Below are positions 16,935-25,032 of a stretch of DNA of 58,098 nucleotides, in pieces (position 1 is the stretch's first letter; every line of letters begins with the position of its first letter). The position numbers were made by a program, and so were the translations under genes. Source of the DNA: Paracoccus aestuariivivens (lineage in GTDB: Bacteria; Pseudomonadota; Alphaproteobacteria; Rhodobacterales; Rhodobacteraceae); assembly GCF_009711225.1 (NCBI RefSeq), contig NZ_WMIE01000023.1:1-58098 (forward strand), read 5' to 3'. Below the pieces are notes generated by a model. That model searched no databases and was not told the origin of the DNA. It saw only the letters and a program-made list of their open reading frames with translations.

Positions 16935-19133
16935 TCAGAACGGATCAGGCAGCTTCGGCAAAAGCCGGGCTGGGGTCATCGGGAAATCATGCATTCGCAC
17001 TCCGCAGGCATTGTAGATTGCATTTGCAACTGCCGCGGCCGCGCCGCAGATCGCCAGTTCGCCCACGCCCTTGGCCTGAATCGGACTGGCCGGGGCGTCG
17101 CGCTCTTCTAGCAGGATGACCTCAAGCGCGGGGATATCGGCGTGGCAGGGCACATGATAGCCGGCCAGATCGTGATTGGTCATCTGCCCGTCCCGCAGGT
17201 CAAAGCCCAATTCCTCGGTCAGGGCCGAGCCGATGCCCCAGACCATGCCGCCAAGGCATTGCGACCGCGCCGTACGGGCGTTCAGCACGCGGCCGAACCC
17301 GAATGCGCCCAGCATGCGCCGCAACCGCGTCTCGGCGGTAAAGGCGTTCACCGCGACTTCGCAGAAAAACGCACCATAGCTTGCCTGCGCATAATCCTTG
17401 TCGGTCTTGCCGGGCTTGATGCGACCGATCTCTTCCATCGCCTCGCCGCGCAGAAGTTCGATGACCGCCACCTCGCGCCCTGAGGCAATGGCCATGCCGT
17501 CGCGCAGCTCCAGCGCCTCAATCGGCACGCCCAGCCGATGCGCCAGCTTGTCGCGGATCGCCTCGCAGGCGCGAAAGACGGCCGAACCGGTGGAACTGGC
17601 GCCGAAACTGCCGCCCGAGCCCGCGCCCGAAGGCAGGCTGCTGTCGCCCAGTTCGACGGTGACCCGCGCGATTGGCACGCCCAGCATTTCGCCCGCGATC
17701 TGGCCCAGAATAGCATAGCTGCCCGTGCCGATATCGGTCTGGTCGGATTGGACGCGCAGACTGCCATCGGGTTCCAGCCGCACCCTTGCGGCGGCGGGCC
17801 TGAGCATATTGACCCGCGCCGCCGAGGCGACGCCCATGCCCAGCCACCATTCGCCCTCACGGGTCATGCAGGGGCGTGGCTTGCGGTCCTGCCAGCCAAA
17901 GGCACGTGCTCCCTGATCCAGCGCCTCGATCAACATGCGTGAGGAATAGGGCCGGTCCTTGCCTGGCTGGCTGGAGGGCAGGTTGCGCTTGCGCAATTCG
18001 ATCGGGTCAAACCCTGCCTTTTCGGCAAGCTCGTCCATCGCGGCCTCGAGGACCTGCATCCCAACTGCCTCACCCGGCGCGCGAACCGAGCCGCTTGTCA
18101 CCCGGCTGATCCGGGCGAGATTCACCGCAAGCTTGCGATTTTCACCGCTATAAAGAAACTCGGTGGCTTGGGTCACAGGTTCGGCAAAAGGTTCGTCCGG
18201 CAGGTTCGACACCCATGCCTCATGTCCGATACCAGCCAGGTACCCCCCCGCATCCAGCGCGAGGCGCAGGCGCTGTCCTGTCTCGGAACGGCGAGTGATC
18301 GTGTCAAAGACCTGCTGACGGCTCAGCACGACGCGCACCGGCCGCCCCAACTCGCGCGCCGCGATGGCAGCGGCGACCGCATCGTGCGAGATGCCGAGCT
18401 TTGACCCGAAGCCGCCTCCGACATAGGCCGAGCGGATGCGCACATGGCGCGGCGCTATACGCAGCGAATCCGCCAATTCCTTGACGTTATGCGAGATCAT
18501 CTGGAAGCTGCCCCACAGCGTCAGATCGTCGCCCTGCCATTCGGCGACCGAGGCATGAGGCTCCATCGCGGCACTGGCATGGCCTTCGGTCGTGAAGGTC
18601 AGATCGACGCTATGGGCCGCCTCTGCCATCGCCTGATCGAGATCGCCCAGCACGACCGGCTTGCGCCCCGGTTCGGTTTCCAAGCCTTCAGGATCAAGGG
18701 GGACCGTCGCGGAGGCTTCGTATTCTACCCGCAGCGCCTTGGCGGCATGGGTGGCCTGCTCGAATGTCTCGGCCACGACAAGGGCGATGGGCTGGCCGTG
18801 ATATTCGACTGCGCGGACATCCTGCACGGGTGCTTTCCCCGCCGTGCCCTGCGCCGGACGACGCAGCATGCGCTTGTCGGCAAACACGCCCAGAACGCCG
18901 GGCATGGCCAGAACCTCGTCCTTGTGCAGGGCAATGACCCTGCCTTGCGGGATTGTCGCGGTGACAAGTACCCCTTCGGCGCAGTTCGGGGGATGATGCT
19001 CGGCGGCATAAGGGGCGACTCCGCAGACTTTCAGGCCGCTTTCGGGGCGCTCCAGCGGCGCGCCTATCAGCCCCTGGCGGGTTCGATCCAACAGGTTGCG
19101 CTGATCGGGAATGTCATAGGTTCCGAACATCAT
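16935..19133 (-). CDS. paoC: Molybdenum-binding subunit of aldehyde oxidoreductase (PaoC-like)
   Basis: 732 residues, start ATG 19131-19133 behind GGAGGC and overlapping the end of paoB by 20 bases. It is the xanthine dehydrogenase-family subunit that holds the molybdopterin cytosine dinucleotide cofactor. Visible parts are MLRRPAQGTAGKAPVQD, GGGFGSKLGISHDAVAAAIA, RAPGEAVGMQVLEAAMDELA, GAGSGGSFGASSTGSAVF, and KGVGELAICGAAAAVANAIY near the C-terminus, the last with the catalytic Glu. The order of subunits matches E. coli PaoABC, which oxidises aromatic and aliphatic aldehydes. No paoD-like maturation gene is next to it. Confidence 0.93.
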   Translation of the reverse strand: MMFGTYDIPDQRNLLDRTRQGLIGAPLERPESGLKVCGVAPYAAEHHPPNCAEGVLVTATIPQGRVIALHKDEVLAMPGVLGVFADKRMLRRPAQGTAGKAPVQDVRAVEYHGQPIALVVAETFEQATHAAKALRVEYEASATVPLDPEGLETEPGRKPVVLGDLDQAMAEAAHSVDLTFTTEGHASAAMEPHASVAEWQGDDLTLWGSFQMISHNVKELADSLRIAPRHVRIRSAYVGGGFGSKLGISHDAVAAAIAARELGRPVRVVLSRQQVFDTITRRSETGQRLRLALDAGGYLAGIGHEAWVSNLPDEPFAEPVTQATEFLYSGENRKLAVNLARISRVTSGSVRAPGEAVGMQVLEAAMDELAEKAGFDPIELRKRNLPSSQPGKDRPYSSRMLIEALDQGARAFGWQDRKPRPCMTREGEWWLGMGVASAARVNMLRPAAARVRLEPDGSLRVQSDQTDIGTGSYAILGQIAGEMLGVPIARVTVELGDSSLPSGAGSGGSFGASSTGSAVFRACEAIRDKLAHRLGVPIEALELRDGMAIASGREVAVIELLRGEAMEEIGRIKPGKTDKDYAQASYGAFFCEVAVNAFTAETRLRRMLGAFGFGRVLNARTARSQCLGGMVWGIGSALTEELGFDLRDGQMTNHDLAGYHVPCHADIPALEVILLEERDAPASPIQAKGVGELAICGAAAAVANAIYNACGVRMHDFPMTPARLLPKLPDPF

Positions 19134-20100
19134 TGCCTCCGATTCCAGTTGCTTCGCGCAGCACCGCGATCAGGCTGCGCCGCAAGAGCGGGATCTTGAA
19201 ATCATTGCCGCCCTGCCCTTTCGCCTGATTGACCAGCAAATCGGCGGCCTCGGAGAACAGCTGGTCGGACGGCTCGTTGCCGATCAACGCCCGCCCCACA
19301 GCCGGATCATGCCAAGGCTTGTGCGCGACGCCGCCAAAAGCCAGATCGGCGCGGGTGATGCGGCCTTGGTCCAGCGTGACGATCGCCGCGACGGACACCA
19401 GCGCGAAGGCATAGGAAGCTCGGTCACGGATCTTGCGATAGATCTGCTTACCGCCCACTGGCGCGGGAAGCTTGACCGAGGTGATGATTTCGCCCCCGGT
19501 CAGCACATTGTCGAGATGCGGATCCCCGTCCGGCAGCCGATGGAAGTCCCGCAGCGAAACTTGTCTGGAGCCGTCGATGCCCTCGATCTGGACCGAGGCG
19601 TCGAGCGCTGCCAGTGCCACGGCCATATCCCCCGGATAGGTCGCTATACAGTGCTCCGTCGCACCAAAAATGGCGTGATCGCGGTTGACCCCGCCGATCG
19701 CATCGCAGCCGCTGCCCGGTTCGCGCTTGTTGCAGCGCGTGCCAAGGCGCATGAAATAGGTACAGCGGGTGCGCTGGCACAGATTGCCCCCTGTTGTTGC
19801 CCGATTGCGCAATTGCGGGCTAGCCCCGGCCAGAATGGCGCGTGCCAGCAGCGGATAGTCGCGCCGCACCCGCAGATCGGCAGCGCAATCGGCATTGCGC
19901 ACCAGCGCCCCGATCCGCAGTCCGTCTCCGTGCGGGGAAATCTCGTTCAGGCCGATATGGTTGATATCCATCAGGCGCGAGGGCGTTTCGACCTCGAGCT
20001 TCATCAGGTCCAGAAGATTGGTACCCCCTGCGATGGGTTTGGCAAATTCCCCGATGGCCTCGGAAAGTTCGGTGGCGCGGGCATAGTCAAAGAATTTCAT
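19114..20100 (-). CDS. paoB: FAD-binding subunit of aldehyde oxidoreductase (PaoB-like)
   Basis: 328 residues from ATG 20098-20100, overlapping paoA by ATGA. The FAD pyrophosphate loop is PIAGGTNLLDLMKLE. An insertion with four cysteines (NLCQRTRCTYFMRLGTRCNK and then GSGC) matches the extra [4Fe-4S] cluster known in E. coli PaoB and rare among xanthine dehydrogenase FAD subunits. The usual C-terminal domain follows. This cluster marks the protein as the Pao type rather than a plain CoxM-type subunit. Confidence 0.92.
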   Translation of the reverse strand: MKFFDYARATELSEAIGEFAKPIAGGTNLLDLMKLEVETPSRLMDINHIGLNEISPHGDGLRIGALVRNADCAADLRVRRDYPLLARAILAGASPQLRNRATTGGNLCQRTRCTYFMRLGTRCNKREPGSGCDAIGGVNRDHAIFGATEHCIATYPGDMAVALAALDASVQIEGIDGSRQVSLRDFHRLPDGDPHLDNVLTGGEIITSVKLPAPVGGKQIYRKIRDRASYAFALVSVAAIVTLDQGRITRADLAFGGVAHKPWHDPAVGRALIGNEPSDQLFSEAADLLVNQAKGQGGNDFKIPLLRRSLIAVLREATGIGGNDVRNL

Positions 20101-20612
20101 CGCGCCGCCTCCATCGCGTCGCGAATGGCCGCGAGGATGTTCGGATAGGCCCCGCAGCGGCACAGATTACCGCTCATTCTCTCGCGCAACTCATCGTCGC
20201 TCGGCACGGGATTATTCAGATCGGCGCTGACATGGCTGGGCCAACCCTGCGCCAGTTCCTCGATCATCGCGGTGGCCGAACAGATCTGGCCGGGCGTGCA
20301 ATAACCGCATTGGAAACCGTCATGCGTGACGAACGCCCGCTGCAGGACCGAAAGCGCCTCAGGTGAGCCCAGCCCCTCGATCGTGGTGACCTCGCAGCCA
20401 TCCTGCATCACCGCGAGCGTGAGGCAGGAATTGACTCTGCTCCCATCGACGATGACCGTGCAGGCCCCGCATTGACCATGATCGCAACCCTTCTTGGTCC
20501 CGTACAGGCCCATATCGTCTCGCAGAAAGTCCAGAAGGCTTCGTCGCGCATCGCCCGAATATCGGCAGGCTTTGCCATTGACGCGGAAATTGGCTGGCGG
20601 ATTTAGGGGCAT
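20097..20612 (-). CDS. paoA: [2Fe-2S] subunit of aldehyde oxidoreductase (PaoA-like)
   Basis: 171 residues from ATG 20610-20612, with GAGG upstream. The N-terminal plant-type [2Fe-2S] domain shows GCDHGQCGACTVIVDG; the C-terminal [2Fe-2S] domain shows CGYCTPGQI and CRCGAYP. E. coli PaoA carries a long twin-arginine signal that sends the whole complex to the periplasm. No such signal is present here, and the frame upstream of the ATG (PPKQAKRHDEDP) has none either. The complex is therefore predicted to be cytoplasmic. The promoter element at 20649-20673 ends about 37 bases before the start. Confidence 0.93.
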   Translation of the reverse strand: MPLNPPANFRVNGKACRYSGDARRSLLDFLRDDMGLYGTKKGCDHGQCGACTVIVDGSRVNSCLTLAVMQDGCEVTTIEGLGSPEALSVLQRAFVTHDGFQCGYCTPGQICSATAMIEELAQGWPSHVSADLNNPVPSDDELRERMSGNLCRCGAYPNILAAIRDAMEAAR

Positions 20613-20646
20613 GGGATCCTCATCGTGCCGCTTGGCTTGTTTTGGT

Positions 20647-20673
20647 GGAACCACGTTACACCCGGGATGTTCC
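20647..20673 (-). promoter_or_regulatory. EcfG-type promoter of paoABC
   Basis: Minus strand GGAAC (20673-20669), 16 bases, GGTT (20652-20649). The element is again palindromic (GGAACC at 20647-20652, GTTCC at 20669-20673) like those at 8912 and 26297. Confidence 0.65.
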
Positions 20674-20687
20674 ATCAGCAGGCAACA

Positions 20688-20966
20688 TCACTGGCCCTTA
20701 CAAGCATCGGGCAGGCCGTCGCAAATGCCGGCAAGGCCCAGATCGCCCGGTGGCGTGCTCCGTGAGGAGTCACATCGGTGGTCGCTCAGCGCGTGACCCA
20801 CCCCAAACGCGCCGCAATCGCGCTGGCCGAGGCTGAAAACCGCCAGCGCCGCCAGCGCGAGAGCACGCGCTGCACTATCAAATTGGCGCAAAAACGAGCT
20901 ACATGCTTGTTCTGACGGTGTGAATTGCGTCCTCGCGTTCCCGATCTCGGGAAAGCCGGCGCGCAA
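20688..20966 (-). CDS. Doubtful hypothetical frame (92 aa)
   Basis: An open frame lying between the paoABC promoter and the four-helix membrane gene. It has one short hydrophobic stretch (ARALALAALAVFSLGQ) and a cysteine-containing tail ending DACKGQ. There is no clear ribosome site. It may be a real small exported protein or noise; if real it would end only about 15 bases before the paoABC promoter. Confidence 0.22.
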   Translation of the reverse strand: MRAGFPEIGNARTQFTPSEQACSSFLRQFDSAARALALAALAVFSLGQRDCGAFGVGHALSDHRCDSSRSTPPGDLGLAGICDGLPDACKGQ

Positions 20967-20969
20967 CGG

Positions 20970-21614
20970 TCATTCCTTGCCGTAATGCGGGCTGTTGCGG
21001 TTCGGGTCTTCAGTGACCGAGTTACCGGCATCAATTCGCTGCTGGCGCTGATCGATCACATTGGGGGCGGGGTGGCGCAAGGCCTCCGGCCCCGTCAGGG
21101 GCGGCTCGCGCGGCGTGGGGACCAGCCGCTCATGCCCGGACGCACGCTGCGTCGATTTAGGGGGAGTTCTTGAAAGGCCCGTCCACAGGCCAAACCCCAT
21201 TGCTGCAAAGCCACAGACCACTGCAGGGAAGGCAAGCGCCAAATGCCAGCCGGGGCTCAACCTCTCCGGCAAAATACCGTAGTCGATGACGAGCGCGAGG
21301 AGCGCAGTCCCGAACCCGGCCACGGCAGCCGAGCTGATCAGCCTGAATATGCCCCAAGCGATTACCGCCCAGAACAGGCAGGAAACGATATGGATGGCGA
21401 GCCCCAGTATCGTATGGGCCATATCAACGCCACGGAACTGTGCAACCTCCGGTCCCCATATGGCCTGCGTCGTGACATTCAGCGGCATCCAGAACCCATG
21501 ACCGGCCAGCACCGCAAGAGTGCTGAGTGCAATCAGCGAGAACGCCGCCGCGATCAGCCCCGCGCGCAGGATTATGGTGGTATCAAAAACAGACCTTTCG
21601 CGCGACATGGGCAT
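20970..21614 (-). CDS. Four-helix membrane protein of unknown function
   Basis: 214 residues from ATG 21612-21614 (AAGG eight bases upstream). Four transmembrane helices (ILRAGLIAAAFSLIALSTLA, the GVDMAHTILGLAIHIVSCLF region, AVAGFGTALLALVIDYGIL and HLALAFPAVVCGFAAMGFGL), then a long polar tail of about 65 residues rich in Arg, Pro and Glu. Histidines in helices two and four could bind metal or haem, but this is speculation. An EcfG-type promoter precedes it. Family not recognised. Confidence 0.7.
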   Translation of the reverse strand: MPMSRERSVFDTTIILRAGLIAAAFSLIALSTLAVLAGHGFWMPLNVTTQAIWGPEVAQFRGVDMAHTILGLAIHIVSCLFWAVIAWGIFRLISSAAVAGFGTALLALVIDYGILPERLSPGWHLALAFPAVVCGFAAMGFGLWTGLSRTPPKSTQRASGHERLVPTPREPPLTGPEALRHPAPNVIDQRQQRIDAGNSVTEDPNRNSPHYGKE

Positions 21615-21640
21615 ACTCGCAACCTTGCTTTCGCGTCTCA

Positions 21641-21665
21641 AACCACTGTCGCCGCGCATTGTTCC
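21641..21665 (-). promoter_or_regulatory. EcfG-type promoter of the four-helix membrane gene
   Basis: Minus strand GGAAC (21665-21661), 16 bases, GGTT (21644-21641), 27 bases before the chosen start codon. Confidence 0.55.
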
Positions 21666-21711
21666 CGGCCGATCACCCTGTCTTCAAGTTGATGGGTCCT
21701 CGGATCTCGCC

Positions 21712-21736
21712 GGAACTTCGACGCGGTTTAAGCGAT
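21712..21736 (+). promoter_or_regulatory. EcfG-like promoter of the first PRC-barrel gene
   Basis: GGAAC (21712-21716), 16 bases, CGAT (21733-21736). The same -10 variant precedes the YciF-like gene. The leader to the ATG at 21876 would be about 135 bases. Confidence 0.45.
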
Positions 21737-21875
21737 CCGCGTGCTCATCGCTGCGGTACGCTCACGGCGAACAATCTCAGCCCCATTTTCCGCACAGCAC
21801 CGGAAACATTCAGCCGCGTCGCGGGTTACCAGCCCTCGAAAACGGGCAACAGCTCGATGCAGAAAGGAAGACGCC

Positions 21876-22226
21876 ATGAATAACGCGGTTGGAACCTTGG
21901 TTTCGTCGGCCAATGTAAACGGCACGGCGGTCTATGGTCGAGACGGCAGCCATATCGGCACCATCGACCATCTGATGATCGACAAGCTTTCGGGCAAGGT
22001 CGCCTATGCAGTGATGGGCTTCGGCGGGTTTCTGGGTATGGGCGAGGAACATATGCCCGTCCCATGGAATGCGCTGAGCTACGACACGGCGATGGGAGGA
22101 TTCGTCACCGACCTGACCGAAGATCAGGTCAGCGGTGCCCCCGCACGTAGCGAGGGGTGGGATAGGGATCGCGACTGGGAGACCCGGACCTACGATTACT
22201 ACGGCATCCCACCCTACTGGATCTAA
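21876..22226 (+). CDS. PRC-barrel domain protein A
   Basis: 116 residues from ATG 21876 (AGGAAG upstream). One PRC-barrel fills most of it: TAVYGRDGSHIGTIDHLMID, then VAYAVMGFGGFLGMGEEHMP. The tail is rich in Asp, Arg and Tyr (DWETRTYDYYGIPPYW). PRC barrels bind other proteins or RNA; stand-alone ones such as this belong to alphaproteobacterial stress regulons. The protein is cytoplasmic. The window has two more PRC-barrel genes (22315 and 31648). Confidence 0.88.
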   Translation: MNNAVGTLVSSANVNGTAVYGRDGSHIGTIDHLMIDKLSGKVAYAVMGFGGFLGMGEEHMPVPWNALSYDTAMGGFVTDLTEDQVSGAPARSEGWDRDRDWETRTYDYYGIPPYWI

Positions 22227-22314
22227 GTTCATCGCCTTTCTGTGCTTGAACGGCGAACCGGCAAATGGGTCGGGATCGTTTGTTTGCCAATACCACCACC
22301 CAGGAGAACCAGAG

Positions 22315-22611
22315 ATGGATCACGCATCCCACCAGCGCCTGAATGAAAACGAACTGACCGATGCTGTGCTTTCCGGCGCAACTGTTTACGGGCCGGGCGA
22401 CGAGCACGTCGGCACTGTCTCGCATTTGCATGGCAACGGCGCAGCTGCTCAGGCGATCATTGATGTTGGCGGCTTTCTTGGTATCGGCGCCAAGCCCGTC
22501 GCGATCCGCGTCAGCGAGATCGACTTCATGCGCGATGAAGCGGGCACCGTTCACGGCGTCACTCACCATGACAAGGACGCGTTGAAGGCCCTGCCCGAAC
22601 ATCACCACTAA
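22315..22611 (+). CDS. PRC-barrel domain protein B
   Basis: 98 residues, ATG 22315 with AGGAG upstream. It has the PRC core TVYGPGDEHVGTVSHLHGNG and IIDVGGFLGIGAKPVAIRVS, with histidine-rich ends (MDHASHQ and PEHHH). It lies 88 bases after PRC protein A on the same strand and ends at a good rho-independent terminator (22627-22652), so the two are probably cotranscribed. Confidence 0.88.
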   Translation: MDHASHQRLNENELTDAVLSGATVYGPGDEHVGTVSHLHGNGAAAQAIIDVGGFLGIGAKPVAIRVSEIDFMRDEAGTVHGVTHHDKDALKALPEHHH

Positions 22612-22626
22612 AATAGAACAATGGCG

Positions 22627-22652
22627 GCGCCGCGACCGCGGCGCGGCCTTTT
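22627..22652 (+). terminator. Rho-independent terminator after the PRC pair
   Basis: A perfect seven-base-pair GC stem (GCGCCGC / GCGGCGC, loop GACC, 22627-22644) followed by GGCCTTTT. Confidence 0.7.
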
Positions 22653-22669
22653 CGGCAAGGAGTTGAATC

Positions 22670-22855
22670 ATGCCAGCCAGATCGAAAGCCCAGCAAAAGG
22701 CCGCCGGGGCCGCTCTGTCGGCGAAACGCGGCGACACCAAGAAAAGCGAACTCAAGGGTGCGTCAAAGGAAATGTACGATTCCATGTCCGAAGACCAGCT
22801 TGAGGATTTCGCCAGCACCAAGCGCAAGGGCAAGCCCGAGCACGTCAAAAAGTAG
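22670..22855 (+). CDS. DUF3008-type small basic protein
   Basis: 61 residues, with AAGGAG eight bases before the ATG. Lysine-rich ends surround GASKEMYDSMSEDQLEDFAS and a KRKGKP tail, the pattern of the DUF3008 family of small stress-linked proteins. It begins after the terminator that ends the PRC pair, so it may have its own promoter or depend on read-through. The molecular role is unknown. Confidence 0.85.
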   Translation: MPARSKAQQKAAGAALSAKRGDTKKSELKGASKEMYDSMSEDQLEDFASTKRKGKPEHVKK

Positions 22856-22997
22856 CGGCCTTGTAGCTCGGCCCCCCTGCCTCGCCCGTGCCGCTGCGGG
22901 TGGTGTGTGACGCCTGCAAAGCGTCACGGAGTTTGACGATGATGCGGGGGATTCAAGATCTGGATAACGTAAAGGCCGAGTTCATCACCGGTCTGCA

Positions 22998-23381
22998 ATG
23001 ATCGCATTTCTCGGCCTGACCGGCAGCGGAGGCGTCTTCCATATGCAAGAGGTCCGCTTGGGCAATGCCGTGGCCCAGATTCCTCGGGTCGCCCGGTGGG
23101 AGGCCTCCGACGAGATCAGGATCACCTTCAACGCGCCGCGCGGGGACCATAACGTCACCGTGGGAATGGGTTTCTTTGACCGGTTCGAGATCGGATACCT
23201 CCAACCCGAACCGCAGGCTAGCACGCTAACTTCAAGCGGCCATCGCATGCGATTTGCTGCGGAGCTCCCATCCCCCCACGGCGTCCACATCTCAATCCGG
23301 CCGATGCATTTCGGCTGGACCAGCTTCACGCTGGAGCTGGATGGAGAAAGCAGGACTGTCCACGTCCTGATAGTGCCATAG
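22998..23381 (+). CDS. Hypothetical protein normally paired with YetF, possibly 5'-truncated
   Basis: 127 residues. A short hydrophobic start (MIAFLGLTGSGGV) is followed by a beta-rich domain with GMGFFDRFEIGYLQPEPQAS and PMHFGWTSFTLELDG. Proteins of this type, with a membrane anchor and an outer beta-domain, often precede DUF421/YetF genes, as here. Most relatives have a longer N-terminal helix. The ATG has no clear ribosome site and a separate 20-codon frame (22939-23001) runs into it, so this copy is probably damaged, like its neighbour. Confidence 0.5.
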   Translation: MIAFLGLTGSGGVFHMQEVRLGNAVAQIPRVARWEASDEIRITFNAPRGDHNVTVGMGFFDRFEIGYLQPEPQASTLTSSGHRMRFAAELPSPHGVHISIRPMHFGWTSFTLELDGESRTVHVLIVP

Positions 23382-23388
23382 GTGCGGC

Positions 23389-23838
23389 ATGAATTCTGTC
23401 ATCCGAGGCGTCGCAATCTACGCGATCCTTTTGCTGATAACCCGTTTATCGGGGCGCCGCACCCTTGCGCAGGCCACGCCCTTTGATTTCGTACTGCTGA
23501 TGATCATCGCGGAAATGACCTAACAGGCGCTGCTCGGTGATGATTTGTCCTTAATCAATGCAGTGATCCTGATCTCGACGCTGTTTCTGGCCGATATCCT
23601 GCTGTCCTGTATCAAGCGCCATTCGCGCCGCGTCGCGCTGTAGTTGGACGGAGCGCCGACGGTGCTGATCTCGCAAGGTCGGATCGACGCCGACGCCCTG
23701 CGCCGATCAAGGATCGGCGTCAGCGACATTCTCGAGGCCGCGCGCCACCAGCAAGGGTTGCGCAATCTGGACGACATCGACGCCGCGGTGCTGGAAACCA
23801 GTGGCGGCATCAGCATCATCCCCAAAGCGGGGCGGTGA
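23389..23838 (+). pseudogene. DUF421/YetF family membrane protein with two nonsense mutations
   Basis: Read through, the frame from ATG 23389 gives a 149-codon YetF-type protein: two transmembrane helices (IYAILLLITRLSGRRTL, then INAVILISTLFLADILLS) and the conserved cytosolic part GAPTVLISQGRIDADALRRS. The frame is interrupted by TAA at 23521-23523, where relatives have Gln in TQQALLGD, and by TAG at 23641-23643, where relatives have Trp in WLDG. Both are single C:G to T:A transitions. Otherwise the sequence is well conserved, so the loss looks recent. Confidence 0.85.
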
Positions 23839-23842
23839 CGCG

Positions 23843-23867
23843 GGAACAAGTGTGCCGAACACGGGTT
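23843..23867 (+). promoter_or_regulatory. EcfG-type promoter of the SDR gene
   Basis: GGAAC (23843-23847), 16 bases, GGTT (23864-23867), just after the YetF pseudogene stop and about 80 bases before the ATG at 23946. Confidence 0.6.
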
Positions 23868-23945
23868 TTTCCTTCCAAGACCAAAGCCCGCTGCGCACCC
23901 GGCCTTTATGGCGGCGCGGTCGGCTCCGGCCAGTGAGGATCGCGC

Positions 23946-24803
23946 ATGAATGACTATCCCAAACCCCCCTTTCCCGAACAGAGCCAGGATCTTCCCGGCA
24001 GTTTTCAGAAGATGCGACCGCGCCCTGATCACGGTGAGAAATCCTGGCGCGGCGCGGGTAGGCTGGAGGGCAAGGTGGCCTTGATCACAGGCGGCGACAG
24101 CGGCATCGGCCGCGCCGTAGCCATTGCCTATGCCCGCGAAGGCGCGGATCTGGCCATCGCTTATCTGGACGAAAGTGAGGATGCGCAGGACACCGCCGCC
24201 ATTGTAGCCGAGGCGGGGCGCGAATGCCTTCTGCTCCCCGGAGATCTGGGCGATGCCGGGCATTGCCGTGACGTGGTGGCGCGCACGGTCGAGAAGTTCG
24301 GTCGCGTCGATATCCTGGTAAACAACGCCGCCCATCAGATGAAATTCGATGAACTCGGTGATATTTCTGACGAGGAATGGCGGCGCACCTTCGCCGTCAA
24401 TATCGATGCGATGTTCTATCTGTCCAAGGCCGCGGTCCCACATATGTCGCCGGGCGCGGCGATCATCAACACCGCCTCGATCAATGCCGACAAGCCCAAT
24501 CCGACATTGCTCGCCTATGCCACGACCAAGGGCGCGATCCAGAATTTGACCGCCGGATTGGCGCAGATGCTGGCCGAAAAAGGTATCCGCGTGAATGCCG
24601 TTGCCCCCGGCCCGGTCTGGACGCCGCTGATCCCGGCCAGTTTCCCGCCCGAAGATGTCGCGAATTTCGGCGAGAAGTACCCGATGAAACGCCCGGCCCA
24701 GCCGGTCGAACTGGCATCGAGCTATGTTATGCTGGCTGAGCCAATGTCCAGCTACGTTTCTGGCGCCACCATCGCCGTGACCGGCGGCATGCCGATGATC
24801 TGA
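23946..24803 (+). CDS. SDR-family oxidoreductase (stress-type, YhdF-like)
   Basis: 285 residues. A proline-rich lead of about 40 residues is typical of the glucose-dehydrogenase-like stress SDRs. Then follow the NAD(P)-binding TGGDSGIGRA, NNAAHQ, the catalytic Ser in NTASINAD, YATTK (Tyr and Lys), and the closing SGATIAVTGGMPMI. Relatives in Bacillus and enteric bacteria are general stress proteins with uncertain substrates. A promoter of the EcfG type precedes it. Confidence 0.93.
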   Translation: MNDYPKPPFPEQSQDLPGSFQKMRPRPDHGEKSWRGAGRLEGKVALITGGDSGIGRAVAIAYAREGADLAIAYLDESEDAQDTAAIVAEAGRECLLLPGDLGDAGHCRDVVARTVEKFGRVDILVNNAAHQMKFDELGDISDEEWRRTFAVNIDAMFYLSKAAVPHMSPGAAIINTASINADKPNPTLLAYATTKGAIQNLTAGLAQMLAEKGIRVNAVAPGPVWTPLIPASFPPEDVANFGEKYPMKRPAQPVELASSYVMLAEPMSSYVSGATIAVTGGMPMI

Positions 24804-24816
24804 GAAGGGATTGACG

Positions 24817-25029
24817 ATGAGACAACAGTTTTTGCGATTGGGCATAGGCATAGCGGCGGGCTTTCTGCTGAAATCCTTTCTGGATGCGCGCCGAAGTCGG
24901 CTCGGACAGGCCAAGCTAATACGTGACGCCGGTCCCGCCGCCATGGATGAGCCTCCAGAGAACTGGGACATGGTGGATGAGCAGGCCGACGAATCCTTTC
25001 CGGCCAGCGATCCTCCGGCCAATTACTGA
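24817..25029 (+). CDS. Small membrane-linked protein with VDEQADESFPASDPP motif
   Basis: 70 residues from ATG 24817, 14 bases after the SDR stop. A hydrophobic helix near the N-terminus (LRLGIGIAAGFLLKSFL) is followed by a polar region and the C-terminal motif WDMVDEQADESFPASDPPAN, seen at the end of many small alphaproteobacterial proteins. It is probably cotranscribed with the SDR and topoisomerase genes. Function unknown. Confidence 0.7.
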   Translation: MRQQFLRLGIGIAAGFLLKSFLDARRSRLGQAKLIRDAGPAAMDEPPENWDMVDEQADESFPASDPPANY

Positions 25030-25032
25030 AAC

